DNA from: an uncultured Mediterraneibacter sp.
GTDB lineage: Bacteria > Bacillota > Clostridia > Lachnospirales > Lachnospiraceae
Direction of reading: 5' to 3'
Assembly: GCF_934309415.1 (NCBI RefSeq)
Contig: NZ_CAKRDI010000018.1
Location: forward strand, 1-61,989
Length of the DNA: 61,989 nucleotides
Shown here: piece after piece, positions 27,781 to 36,925 of the stretch
Numbering within the stretch: the first letter of the stretch is position 1
Layout: every line of letters begins with the position of its first letter
The notes under the pieces: generated by a model
What the model was told of the DNA's origin: nothing
Seen by the model: only the letters and a program-made list of their open reading frames with translations
Databases searched by the model: none
Made by a program: the position numbers and the translations under genes

Positions 27781-28386
27781 TTAAAGATGATTTATTTTTC
27801 TGTCTTTAAAATAAAATTCTCTGTCATGATCATTGATTTCTCTTAATACATGGCATGGATTTCCGACAGCGACAACATTTGCAGGAATATCTTTCGTGAC
27901 AATGCTTCCTGCACCGATGACTGTGTTGTCTCCGATTGTCACACCAGGAAGAACAACGACTCCGGAGCCAAGCCAGCAGTTGCTTCCGATGTGGATTGGC
28001 ATATTGAACTGAAGTGCTTTTTCACGAAGTTCAGGAAGGATTGGATGTCCTGCTGTCGCAAGAGTTACATTAGGACCGAACATAGTGTGGCTCCCTACAT
28101 AGATATGAGTATCATCTACTAAAGTGAGGTTGAAATTTGCATAAACCCAGTCTCCGAAATGTACATGATGACCGCCCCAGTTGGCGTGAAACGGAGGTTC
28201 GATGTAGCAGTTTTCGCCGAGCTCTGCAAACATATCTTTCAGAAGTGCAGTACGTTTTTCACCTTCGGAAGGACGTGTTGCGTTATAATCATACAGTTTT
28301 TCAAGGCAGAGCATCTGCTCTTTTGCAAGATCCGCTTCGTTCGGATCGTAGATTTGTCCGGAATGCATTTGTTCGTAAATATTCAT
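27781..28386 (-). CDS. sugar O-acetyltransferase, maltose/galactoside type
   Basis: A 201-residue cytosolic enzyme of the LacA/Maa group. The N-terminal Mac domain (MHSGQIYDPNEADL) is followed by left-handed beta-helix hexapeptide repeats, with the catalytic His in TAGHPI and the acetyl-CoA loop IGSNCWLGSGVVVLPGV. It transfers acetyl from acetyl-CoA to a sugar hydroxyl, thought to serve detoxification of non-metabolised sugars. GAGAACAG precedes the start. It is monocistronic and divergent from the GntR gene. Confidence 0.9.
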   Translation of the reverse strand: MNIYEQMHSGQIYDPNEADLAKEQMLCLEKLYDYNATRPSEGEKRTALLKDMFAELGENCYIEPPFHANWGGHHVHFGDWVYANFNLTLVDDTHIYVGSHTMFGPNVTLATAGHPILPELREKALQFNMPIHIGSNCWLGSGVVVLPGVTIGDNTVIGAGSIVTKDIPANVVAVGNPCHVLREINDHDREFYFKDRKINHL

Positions 28387-28641
28387 AGCTGTTCTCCTTT
28401 TTATTGAATTCCTGAGAAAAATACTCCATTTGCTATGTCTATGGTCAGGAATTAAAAATGTATATTGTGATATAAGTTTATTGTGACATGGAGAGAAGGG
28501 GAAGTCAAACGATAAATATTTGGTTAGGTTATATGAAAAACCTTTTTCAGATACACTTCAAAGTGAAACATGGTACAATAAGCACAGAAAAATTAGAATT
28601 TGCGGTATTATGTACAGATAAATCTGGAAAAGGAGAAAATT

Positions 28642-29379
28642 ATGCACCACAATGAAGCGTTAAATAAGAAAACTTTGGGGCAGCAGACAGAGGACCGGCT
28701 GATGAAATATATTCTGGATCAGCCGGTGGCAATCGGAGAGAAAATTCCGAATGAGTTTGCACTTACAGAAATATTTGGAGTCGGAAGAAGTACAGTGCGT
28801 GAGGCTGTAAAAGGACTGGTATCAAGAGGTGTTCTGGAAGTGCGGCGTGGAGATGGAACCTATGTAATCAGTACCAGCTATATGGAAAATGATGTATTGG
28901 GATTTGGACAGATCAAAGATAAATACCAGCTTGCATTGGATCTGTTTGAAGTTCGCCTGATGATCGAGCCAGAAGTAGTTACATGGGCATGCAAGAAAGC
29001 AACAAAAGAACAGGTAGCAAAGGCGGAACAGTTATGCAATGAAATCGAATCACTTTATAAACAGGGAATGGATCATATTTATAAAGATATAGAATTTCAC
29101 TGTTATCTGGCCAGACTGAGTGGAAATATGGTCGTAGAGCGTCTGCTTCCGGTAATTAACACAGCGGTAGTTACCTTTGCCAATATAACATATCGAAGTC
29201 TGAAAAATGAGACGCTTACAACACACAGAGAAATTGTGAATTCATTGAAACGCAGAGATGCTGTTGGTGCCAGATGTGCAATGATCATGCATCTGACTTA
29301 CAATCGGCAGGTCATTATGGAACTTTTGGAAGAAAGAAAAAAACAAAAATCAGAAAAAGAAAATACATCAGACGTTTAA
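28642..29379 (+). CDS. GntR family regulator (FadR subfamily)
   Basis: The start at 28642 is preferred over 28600 because AAAGGAGAAAATT is directly upstream. The 245-residue protein has a GntR winged helix (LTEIFGVGRSTVREAVKGLVSRGVLE compressed over residues about 35-75) and an all-helical FCD effector domain with the metal-ligand pattern FEVRLMIEPE and H residues in DIEFHCYLA and LTTHREIV. FCD regulators usually sense sugar acids. It lies before gntP-dehydratase-kdgK-kdgA and probably controls them. Confidence 0.9.
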   Translation: MHHNEALNKKTLGQQTEDRLMKYILDQPVAIGEKIPNEFALTEIFGVGRSTVREAVKGLVSRGVLEVRRGDGTYVISTSYMENDVLGFGQIKDKYQLALDLFEVRLMIEPEVVTWACKKATKEQVAKAEQLCNEIESLYKQGMDHIYKDIEFHCYLARLSGNMVVERLLPVINTAVVTFANITYRSLKNETLTTHREIVNSLKRRDAVGARCAMIMHLTYNRQVIMELLEERKKQKSEKENTSDV

Positions 29380-29423
29380 AAATGATATATAACGTTTAAA
29401 AGAGAAAAGTAGTTAAAATTCAC

Positions 29424-29465
29424 AAAAACAGGTGGCAATTTAAGAAAAATTGTCACCTGTTTTTG
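29424..29465 (+). terminator. terminator after the GntR gene
   Basis: A stem (AAAAACAGGTGGCAATTT / AAATTGTCACCTGTTTTT) with a short loop and terminal T run, between the regulator and the permease operon. Confidence 0.8.
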
Positions 29466-29503
29466 CGCAAATTGTAAAAAAAGAAGTATATACATCATAT
29501 ATA

Positions 29504-29531
29504 TTGAAAGCAGTGACAGGATTGATATAAT
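29504..29531 (+). promoter_or_regulatory. promoter of the sugar-acid operon
   Basis: TTGAAA (29504-29509) and TATAAT (29526-29531) are separated by 16 bases, just downstream of the GntR terminator and 140 bases before gntP. Confidence 0.65.
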
Positions 29532-29671
29532 AAAGCCACATTCAAACAAGACGTCGGATTTGAAGAAAATGAGAGAGCATAGAAACTTTAGGAAAATGTA
29601 ACGAAGTACTACAGTATTTGTAGAAAACAAAGTTGAAAAGATGAGATTTACAAGGTCAAGGAGGAAGGAAA

Positions 29672-31039
29672 ATGAGCGAATTTACTGCATCGCCTGAAAG
29701 GCTGATACTAGGAGCACTTCTGGGATTTGCCGTATTATTATTTCTGATTATAAAAGTAAAAATCCAGCCTTTTATAGCAATTATGTCATCTGCACTGATT
29801 ATTGGACTGGCGGTAGGAATGCCATTCAGTATGATTACGGATACGATTGCGGAAGGTGTGGGAACTACATTACAGACCATAGCAATTTTGATCGGACTTG
29901 GATCAATGTTTGGAGCAATTCTTCAAGTATCCGGTGGAGTAGAAGTAATTGCGGATACATTGTTGAAAGTATTTGGTGAAAAGAAAGCTCCATGGGCATT
30001 AGGAATTACTGGTTTAATAGTAGGAATGCCGGTATTTTTTGAATCTGGTTTATTAATTCTGATTCCAGTCGCATTCGGAATTGCAAGAAAAACAAAGAAG
30101 TCTGTTTTCTGTTATTCAATACCGTTGCTTGCAGGACTTGCAATTGGACATGCATTTGTACCGCCGACACCAGGACCGGTACTTGTAGCAGAGATGTTGA
30201 ATGTGGAATTAAGTTATGTAATTATGTTGGGAATTATCATTGGAATTCCGGCGATGATTCTGGCAGGACCGGTGTTTGGAAAATTTGCAGGAAAGAAATT
30301 TTTCTGTGAAGTGCCGAGTTCTTATCTGGAAAATGAAAAAGAATCACAGGAAAAAAGTAAAGGGAAGAAGCCTAATTTCTGGCTGATTGTAAGTATTATT
30401 CTTTTGCCGCTTTTCCTTATTATTTTAAATACATTGTCATCGATCATTCCATTTATGGCACCTGCACAGCCGGTACTTGAGTTCCTTGGAACCCCGGTAA
30501 TTGCACTTCTGCTTTCAACAATTTGTGCAATGCTCTTTCTTGGATTGCCGGGAGGATTCAGTATTACAGAGATTACAAAAGTAATGACAAATTCCTTACA
30601 TTCTTGTGGAAATATTATTCTTCTGATCTCAGGAGGCGGAATGCTTCGCTTTATTCTTCAGAATTCTGGAATTGGTGAAGTGTTCGGGAATTTTGTAGGA
30701 TCACTTCCACTGCCGATGGTATTGATCGCGTTCCTTGTAGCAGTTGCAGTACGAGTTTCTGTAGGTTCAGCGACAGTATCTATGACAATGGCAGCGGGAA
30801 TTATTTCATCCATGCCGATGGTTGCAGGATTAAGCCAGATACAGCTTGCTGCACTTACAATTGCAATCGCTGCAGGCGGAACAGCATTCAGCCATGTAAA
30901 TGATTCAGGATTCTGGCTTTCAAAATCTCTTTTTGAAGTCGATGAGAAAACCAATCTGAAGACATGGACAGTGATGGAGACAATCGTAGGACTTGTCGGA
31001 GCAATTGGGGCTACGATCGCATGGTTTATCGTATCATAA
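29672..31039 (+). CDS. GntP family gluconate/sugar-acid permease
   Basis: A 455-residue membrane protein with about twelve helices. Family features include GLGSMFGAILQVSGG, HAFVPPTPGPV (the conserved PPTPGP loop) and AAGGTAFSHVNDSGFW near the C-terminus. GntP proteins take up gluconate or related aldonates by proton symport. The strong AAGGAGGAAGG site precedes the start. It is the first gene of an operon for degradation of an aldonate via KDG. Confidence 0.92.
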   Translation: MSEFTASPERLILGALLGFAVLLFLIIKVKIQPFIAIMSSALIIGLAVGMPFSMITDTIAEGVGTTLQTIAILIGLGSMFGAILQVSGGVEVIADTLLKVFGEKKAPWALGITGLIVGMPVFFESGLLILIPVAFGIARKTKKSVFCYSIPLLAGLAIGHAFVPPTPGPVLVAEMLNVELSYVIMLGIIIGIPAMILAGPVFGKFAGKKFFCEVPSSYLENEKESQEKSKGKKPNFWLIVSIILLPLFLIILNTLSSIIPFMAPAQPVLEFLGTPVIALLLSTICAMLFLGLPGGFSITEITKVMTNSLHSCGNIILLISGGGMLRFILQNSGIGEVFGNFVGSLPLPMVLIAFLVAVAVRVSVGSATVSMTMAAGIISSMPMVAGLSQIQLAALTIAIAAGGTAFSHVNDSGFWLSKSLFEVDEKTNLKTWTVMETIVGLVGAIGATIAWFIVS

Positions 31040-31149
31040 AAATGTTAAATGAGAATGAATGTTTAGCACAGAGTAAAACAGCAGAATGAGTTTTAAATTT
31101 GTTTAATGTGAAATGAGCTTAAAGGATAGAAGCCAGAAAGGAATCAGTT

Positions 31150-32895
31150 ATGGAATTAAAAAGTCAGGAAATGAGAAAGCTTGCACCGGAGCTTGATCCG
31201 CTGCGTATTGGAACAGGTTGGAAAAAGGAAGATCTCGGAAAAGTTCAGGTTATGGTGGAAAGTACTTATGGTGACAGCCATCCGGGAAGCGGACATTTAA
31301 ATATTCTTGTAGAAGAAGTAAGAAAAGGGATTGCAGAAGAAGGTGGATATGGAGCCCGTTATTTCTGTACAGATATCTGTGATGGAGAGAGTCAGGGAAC
31401 AGATGGAATTAACTACAGTCTTGCCAGCCGCGAAATGATCGCAAACATGATTGAAATTCATGAAAATGCAACTCCTTTTGATGCAGGAGTTTATCTTTCA
31501 AGCTGTGATAAAGGAATGCCTGGGAATCTGATGGGACTTGCAAGAGTGAATATTCCGGCAGTGGTTGTACCGGGAGGAACTATGAATGCAGGACCTGAGA
31601 TGCTGACACTGGAACAGCTTGGAATGTACAGTGCCAAATATGAACGCGGAGAAATTGATGAAGCAAAACTTGACTGGGCAAAATGCAATGCATGTCCGAG
31701 CTGTGGAGCATGTTCCTTTATCGGAACAGCATCTACCATGCAGATCATGGCAGAAGCGCTGGGACTGGCTCTTCCGGGAAGCGCATTGATGCCTGCCACA
31801 AGTCCGGATCTTCTGGAATTTGCAAGAGAGGCCGGAAGACAGTCAGTGCGTCTGGCGAAGATGGAGCATATGCGCCCATCAGATATCGTGACAAAGGAAA
31901 GCTTTGAAAATGCAATCTGGGTTCATGCAGCTATTTCAGGAAGCACGAACTGTCTGCTTCATATTCCGGCAATTGCGCATGAACTGGGAATTGAGATCAC
32001 AGGAGATACATTTGATAAAATTCACAGAAATGCCAGATATCTTCTGGATATCCGTCCGGCAGGAAAATGGCCGGCAGAGTGCTTCTATTATGCGGGCGGT
32101 GTTCCGGCGATTATGGAAGAAATAAAAGAACATTTACATCTGGATGTAATGACAGTTACAGGAAAGACTTTAGGAGAAAATCTGGAAGAACTGAAAAAGA
32201 ATGGGTTCTATGAGAAGTGTGATAAATGGCTTCAGGAATTTAATAAACGTTACAATGTAAATGTTACGAAAGAAGACGTGATCCGTCCATATGATAAAGC
32301 AATTGGAACAGATGGAAGTATTGCTATTCTCCGTGGAAATCTTGCACCGGAAGGAGCTGTGATCAAACATACAGCATGCCCGAAAGAAATGTTCAAATCA
32401 GTTCTCAGAGCAAGACCATTTGACAGTGAAGAGGAATGTCTTGATGCTGTACTGAAACATAAAGTGCAGAAAGGGGACGCAGTTTTTATTCGATATGAAG
32501 GACCAAAAGGAAGCGGTATGCCGGAGATGTTCTATACTTCTGAGGCAATCAGCAGTGATGCGGAACTTGGAAGAAGTATTGCGTTGATTACAGACGGAAG
32601 ATTTTCAGGAGCATCCACAGGACCGGTAATTGGACATTGCAGTCCGGAAGCAGTTGACGGAGGTCCGATCGCACTCGTAGAAGAAGGAGATCTGATTGAG
32701 ATTGATGTGATGGGAAGAAAACTGAATATCATTGGTATTGCAGGAGAAAGAAAATCAATGGAAGAGATTGATGAAATCCTGAAAGAACGTCGTAAAAACT
32801 GGAAACCGAGAGAACCTAAATATAAGAGAGGCGTACTCAGAATGTTCAGCGAACATGCGGCAAGTCCGATGAAAGGTGCATATCTGGAGTATTAA
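31150..32895 (+). CDS. IlvD/Edd family sugar-acid dehydratase
   Basis: A 581-residue iron-sulfur dehydratase. Cluster-ligand cysteines are visible as YFCTDICDGESQG (Cys77), LSSCDKGMPG (Cys119) and CPSCGACSFIGTAST (Cys185/188). The C-terminal domain includes TDGRFSGAS with the catalytic Ser and IGHCSPEA. Dihydroxyacid dehydratase, phosphogluconate dehydratase and aldonate dehydratases share this fold. The neighbours (GntP, KDG kinase, KDPG aldolase) argue for a gluconate- or related aldonate dehydratase yielding 2-keto-3-deoxy-gluconate, not branched-chain amino acid synthesis. Confidence 0.88.
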   Translation: MELKSQEMRKLAPELDPLRIGTGWKKEDLGKVQVMVESTYGDSHPGSGHLNILVEEVRKGIAEEGGYGARYFCTDICDGESQGTDGINYSLASREMIANMIEIHENATPFDAGVYLSSCDKGMPGNLMGLARVNIPAVVVPGGTMNAGPEMLTLEQLGMYSAKYERGEIDEAKLDWAKCNACPSCGACSFIGTASTMQIMAEALGLALPGSALMPATSPDLLEFAREAGRQSVRLAKMEHMRPSDIVTKESFENAIWVHAAISGSTNCLLHIPAIAHELGIEITGDTFDKIHRNARYLLDIRPAGKWPAECFYYAGGVPAIMEEIKEHLHLDVMTVTGKTLGENLEELKKNGFYEKCDKWLQEFNKRYNVNVTKEDVIRPYDKAIGTDGSIAILRGNLAPEGAVIKHTACPKEMFKSVLRARPFDSEEECLDAVLKHKVQKGDAVFIRYEGPKGSGMPEMFYTSEAISSDAELGRSIALITDGRFSGASTGPVIGHCSPEAVDGGPIALVEEGDLIEIDVMGRKLNIIGIAGERKSMEEIDEILKERRKNWKPREPKYKRGVLRMFSEHAASPMKGAYLEY

Positions 32896-33011
32896 TCAAA
32901 ATAGAAAAACGGATTGTGGATATCTATTTGAATTTAGCAAAGAGGATGATAAATATCCGTTTAAGTTTAGTAAAGTGGAGTGCAAATATTCATTTGAACT
33001 GACAGATAACA

Positions 33012-33060
33012 AGACAGAAGTTGAAAAAGGTGAGAGATATTCAAGCTAAAACTTCTGTCT
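33012..33060 (+). other. inverted repeat before KDG kinase
   Basis: Arms AGACAGAAGTT / AACTTCTGTCT flank a 27-base loop, ending 21 bases before the kinase start. It could be an intercistronic hairpin; no T run follows. Confidence 0.5.
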
Positions 33061-33081
33061 GTGTGCTCAGAGGTATGATGT

Positions 33082-34146
33082 ATGAAAGAAAATAAAAAAC
33101 ATAAGTTTATAACAATTGGTGAGATTATGCTTCGTCTGACACCACCGGATTATGAAAAAATCAGAGTGGCAACTACATTTGAAGCAAGATATGGAGGCAG
33201 TGAGGCGAATGTAGCAATATCACTGGCTAATTTGGGAATGGATGCCTCATTTTGTACTGTTGTTCCGGATAATAGTCTGGGAAAAAGTGCTGTGCGGATG
33301 CTCAGAAGTAATGATGTAAACTGTGATGCAGTTATTTTTTCAACACCGGAGGAGACACCAACACATCGACTTGGAACTTATTATCTGGAGACCGGTTATG
33401 GAATCAGATCGAGTAAAGTCGTGTATGACAGAAAGCATAGCGCATTTTGTGAGTACGATTTTAAAAAGACAGATTTTGAAAAGATATTGGATGGTTACAC
33501 ATGGCTTCATCTCAGTGGAATCACTCCGGCACTTGGAGAAAACTGTAAAGAAATGATTCTGACCTGTTTAAAAATAGCGAAGAAGAAAGGAATGACAGTC
33601 AGTTTTGATGGGAATTTCAGAAGTACCCTCTGGACCTGGGAAGAGGCCAGGGACTTCTGTACCATGTGTCTTCCGTATGTAAATGTTCTGTTTGGAATAG
33701 AGCCATATCATCTTTGGAAAAATCCGCAGAATCCGGTTGAAGGCGATGTGAAAGATGACATCCCATTTCAGCCGGATCGTGAACAACAGGAGAAGGTATT
33801 CAAGGAGTTTGTGGAGCAATATCCGAATATTCAGTGCATTGCGAGACATGTACGTTATGCACAGAGTTGCAGTGAAAATAGTTTGAAAGCATATTTGTGG
33901 ATGGATGGACAAACATATGAGAGTAATATGCTGTCGTTTCAAATATTAGACAGAGTCGGAGGCGGTGACGCATTTGTCAGTGGAATTATTTATGGACTGA
34001 TGAATGAGTATACGCCAGAAGATGTGGTGAATTTTGGTGTTGCTGCAAGTGCGGTAAAACACACGATTCATGGAGATGGAAATATTACAGATGATGTATC
34101 GGCGATCCGGCATATTATGCAGATGAATTTTGATATAAAGCGGTAA
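33082..34146 (+). CDS. kdgK: 2-keto-3-deoxygluconate kinase (PfkB family)
   Basis: A 354-residue ribokinase-like enzyme. The N-terminal glycine-rich segment is YGGSEANVAISLANLGM. The C-terminal PfkB signature DRVGGGDAFVSGIIYG carries the catalytic Asp and anion hole. It phosphorylates KDG to KDPG with ATP. The start has an AGAGGTATGATGT upstream. It sits between the dehydratase and KDPG aldolase, which fixes its role better than sequence alone, since PfkB kinases have varied substrates. Confidence 0.88.
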   Translation: MKENKKHKFITIGEIMLRLTPPDYEKIRVATTFEARYGGSEANVAISLANLGMDASFCTVVPDNSLGKSAVRMLRSNDVNCDAVIFSTPEETPTHRLGTYYLETGYGIRSSKVVYDRKHSAFCEYDFKKTDFEKILDGYTWLHLSGITPALGENCKEMILTCLKIAKKKGMTVSFDGNFRSTLWTWEEARDFCTMCLPYVNVLFGIEPYHLWKNPQNPVEGDVKDDIPFQPDREQQEKVFKEFVEQYPNIQCIARHVRYAQSCSENSLKAYLWMDGQTYESNMLSFQILDRVGGGDAFVSGIIYGLMNEYTPEDVVNFGVAASAVKHTIHGDGNITDDVSAIRHIMQMNFDIKR

Positions 34147-34321
34147 TTGATAAAATTTTATTTTAGAAAGTGCTGCAAGTCATGGATGAAGTATAAGAAA
34201 ATTTCGAGAAAAATATGTTCGAATCAATTATTTTCAAATTTTGAAGCACGTCTTAAAGAAAATATTAGATGTTACTTATGTGGTTATATAAAAGGTATAT
34301 GAAAAAACGGAGTGTATGAAG

Positions 34322-34957
34322 ATGAAAAATATATATGAACAGTTTCAACAAATGGGAGTTGTACCGGTTGTGGTTTTAGAGGATGTAAAAGATGCACTGC
34401 CACTGGCAAAATCATTGGTTGAAGGTGGTCTTCCATGTGCAGAGGTTACTTTCCGGACAGAGGCAGCAGCAGAATCGATTCGTCAGATGGCGGAAGCTTA
34501 TCCGGAAATGCTGGTTGGTGCAGGAACTGTACTGACAACGGAACAGGTAGATGAGGCTGTTGCAGCAGGAGCAAAATTTATTGTCAGTCCTGGATTTGAT
34601 CCGGAAATTGTAGATTATTGTATCGGGAAAGACATCTCTGTATTACCGGGATGTGCTACACCTTCTGAAGTGGCGCAGGCTGTCAAAAGAGGGTTACAGG
34701 TTGTGAAATTTTTCCCGGCAGAACAGGCAGGCGGTATTGCGATGATTAAAGCAATGGCGGCCCCGTATCATACATTGAAATTTATGCCGACAGGCGGCAT
34801 TAATCAGGATAATTTAAAAGATTATCTTTCATTTGATAAAATCCTTTGCTGTGGCGGAAGCTGGATGGTAAAGGAAAATCTTATCAAAGCAGGAGCATTT
34901 GATAAGATTTGTGAACTGACGCGAGAAGCAAAAAAACTTGCAGATCAGATTCGCTAA
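34322..34957 (+). CDS. KDPG/KHG aldolase
   Basis: The start at 34322 is preferred to 34316 because the GGAG at 34309-34312 is then nine bases away. The 211-residue class I aldolase has the Schiff-base Lys129 in VVKFFPAE and catalytic Glu41 in EVTFRT, both typical of the eda family. It splits KDPG to pyruvate and glyceraldehyde-3-phosphate. It is the last gene of the operon and completes the semi-phosphorylative Entner-Doudoroff route. Confidence 0.93.
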   Translation: MKNIYEQFQQMGVVPVVVLEDVKDALPLAKSLVEGGLPCAEVTFRTEAAAESIRQMAEAYPEMLVGAGTVLTTEQVDEAVAAGAKFIVSPGFDPEIVDYCIGKDISVLPGCATPSEVAQAVKRGLQVVKFFPAEQAGGIAMIKAMAAPYHTLKFMPTGGINQDNLKDYLSFDKILCCGGSWMVKENLIKAGAFDKICELTREAKKLADQIR

Positions 34958-35059
34958 AGAGTGTCTGAAAATGATTTCTGTAAGACTTATGTCTCAATTC
35001 GTAGGAATGATTTTTCGGACATATTAAGACATCAACTCCATAATGTCATGTTTTATTTA

Positions 35060-35085
35060 AGAGGCCCGTGTAAGCGGGCCTTTTG
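35060..35085 (+). terminator. terminator of the sugar-acid operon
   Basis: A GC-rich stem (AGGCCCG / CGGGCCT) followed by TTTT, 103 bases after the aldolase stop. Confidence 0.75.
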
Positions 35086-35221
35086 GCATTACTGTTTACA
35101 AGTTACTTGAGAACAACAATCTTTTGATATTTCTCGCCGGAATAGTTTTTATTTTCAGTTTTTTCAAATTTCAGAGTATGCTATAATGTAACCATTGATT
35201 CTCAGAAGGAGGTACCGGAAC

Positions 35222-36904
35222 ATGAAACAGACAGTCTCAATCGGAGCACAGGATTTTGCATACATCAGAGAAAACAACTGCTTTTTTGTAGATAAAACGA
35301 GTTTCATCAAGGAATGGTGGGAGAATAAAGATGCAGTCACATTGATCACCAGACCGCGCAGGTTTGGAAAAACATTAAATCTGAATATGCTGGAATGCTT
35401 CTTTTCACTGGAATATGCGAAAAGAGATGATCTGTTTGAAGGTTTGTCTGTGTGGGAAGAGGAACAGTATCGTCAATTACAGGGAACATATCCGGTCTTG
35501 TTTCTGAGTTTTGCCAATATTAAAGGCAACACTTATAAAGCAGCAAGAGAAGGGATTATACAGGCCATTGTAAGATTATATGGGAAATATGATTCCCTGC
35601 GGAGAGAAGACTTTATGGCCAGACAGGATCTGGAATATTTTGATTCTGTATCGTCTGAGATGTCAGATACAGTAGCCGCATTGGCACTTAGTTCTCTGTC
35701 AGATTATCTGAGCAGGTATTATGGAAAGAAAGTACTTATCTTCCTGGACGAATATGATACGCCTTTACAGGAGGCCTATGTAAATGGATTCTGGCAGGAA
35801 CTTGTTGATTTCATGAGAGGAATTTTTAATGCGGCATTTAAAACCAACCCTTATATGGAACGTGGCCTTCTTACAGGAATTACCAGAGTAAGCAGAGAAT
35901 CGATTTTTTCGGATCTTAATAATCTGACGGTAGTAACAACTACATCAGAAAAATATTGTACTCAGTTTGGATTTACAGAAAAAGAAGTATTTGATGCACT
36001 TGAAGCATATGGACTGACTGCTCAGAAAGAAAAAGTGAAATACTGGTATGACGGATTTTCTTTTGGACAGCGGAAAGATTTGTATAATCCATGGTCGATT
36101 ACCTGCTTTCTGGAAGAGAGAAAATATAAACCTTATTGGGTGAATACAAGTTCAAATAAAATGATTGCTCAACTGATTCAGAGAGGAACGCCAGAGATTA
36201 AAACAATGATGGAAGATCTGCTGGAAGGAAAAGAATTGGTTACAGAGATTGATGAGGAAATCATATTTGAACAGTTGGGAAAGAAGAAAAATGCAATCTG
36301 GAGTCTGCTGCTGGCAAGTGGTTATCTGAAAGTGAATCAGATATATGAAGATGAAAAAACAGATCGATTTGTGTATCATTTGACAATCACAAACCGTGAG
36401 GTCCGAATGATGTTTGAAGATATGATCCGTGACTGGTTTTCAGAAGAAGATGTCCCTTATAATGAGTTTATCAAGGCAATGCTTAGCGGAGATGTGAAGG
36501 CAATGAACCGTTATATGAACACAGTTTCTCTGGCAACATTCAGCTATTTTGATACGGCAAAAAATTCGTTTGCAGAAAATGCACCAGAACGTTTTTACCA
36601 TGGATTTGTGTTAGGACTTGTTGTAGAACTTATGGGAAGATATAAGGTGAATTCCAACAGGGAGAGTGGTTATGGCAGATATGATGTTATGTTAGAACCG
36701 CTGAATTCAGAAGATCCTGCGTTTATTCTGGAATTTAAAGCACAGGATTCAGATGAAAAGGATTTGGAAAAAACAGTGGAATCTGCATTGAATCAGATAA
36801 AGGATAAAAAATATGAGAGTGAACTTATAGCACGAGGAATTGAAAAGGAAAGAATTCGTTGTTATGGTTTCGCATTTCAGGGGAAAAGGGTACTCATCGG
36901 CTAA
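35222..36904 (+). CDS. AAA-ATPase-like/PD-(D/E)XK nuclease-family protein, copy 1
   Basis: The start at 35222 is preferred over 35195 because AAGGAGGTACCGG precedes it and it then matches copy 2. The 560-residue cytosolic protein has a P-loop in TRPRRFGKTLN (near residue 40), a Walker B-like LIFLDEYDTP (near 165-180), and a conserved NPYMERGLLTGITRVS segment (AAA-ATPase_like, PF09820). At the C-terminus is a PD-(D/E)XK nuclease-like core (GRYDVML, then ILEFKAQD; PF08011). The family is abundant in gut Firmicutes and its biological role is not settled. A close paralogue lies at 46675, and a HipA-like kinase gene follows after 21 bases. Confidence 0.88.
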   Translation: MKQTVSIGAQDFAYIRENNCFFVDKTSFIKEWWENKDAVTLITRPRRFGKTLNLNMLECFFSLEYAKRDDLFEGLSVWEEEQYRQLQGTYPVLFLSFANIKGNTYKAAREGIIQAIVRLYGKYDSLRREDFMARQDLEYFDSVSSEMSDTVAALALSSLSDYLSRYYGKKVLIFLDEYDTPLQEAYVNGFWQELVDFMRGIFNAAFKTNPYMERGLLTGITRVSRESIFSDLNNLTVVTTTSEKYCTQFGFTEKEVFDALEAYGLTAQKEKVKYWYDGFSFGQRKDLYNPWSITCFLEERKYKPYWVNTSSNKMIAQLIQRGTPEIKTMMEDLLEGKELVTEIDEEIIFEQLGKKKNAIWSLLLASGYLKVNQIYEDEKTDRFVYHLTITNREVRMMFEDMIRDWFSEEDVPYNEFIKAMLSGDVKAMNRYMNTVSLATFSYFDTAKNSFAENAPERFYHGFVLGLVVELMGRYKVNSNRESGYGRYDVMLEPLNSEDPAFILEFKAQDSDEKDLEKTVESALNQIKDKKYESELIARGIEKERIRCYGFAFQGKRVLIG

Positions 36905-36925
36905 AAAGAAAAAGGAGAAGAGATA

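Noticed and set aside
31150..32895. dihydroxyacid dehydratase of valine/isoleucine synthesis (ilvD)
   Set aside because: The fold is shared, but GntP, KDG kinase and KDPG aldolase flank the gene and no ilv gene is nearby; an aldonate dehydratase fits better.
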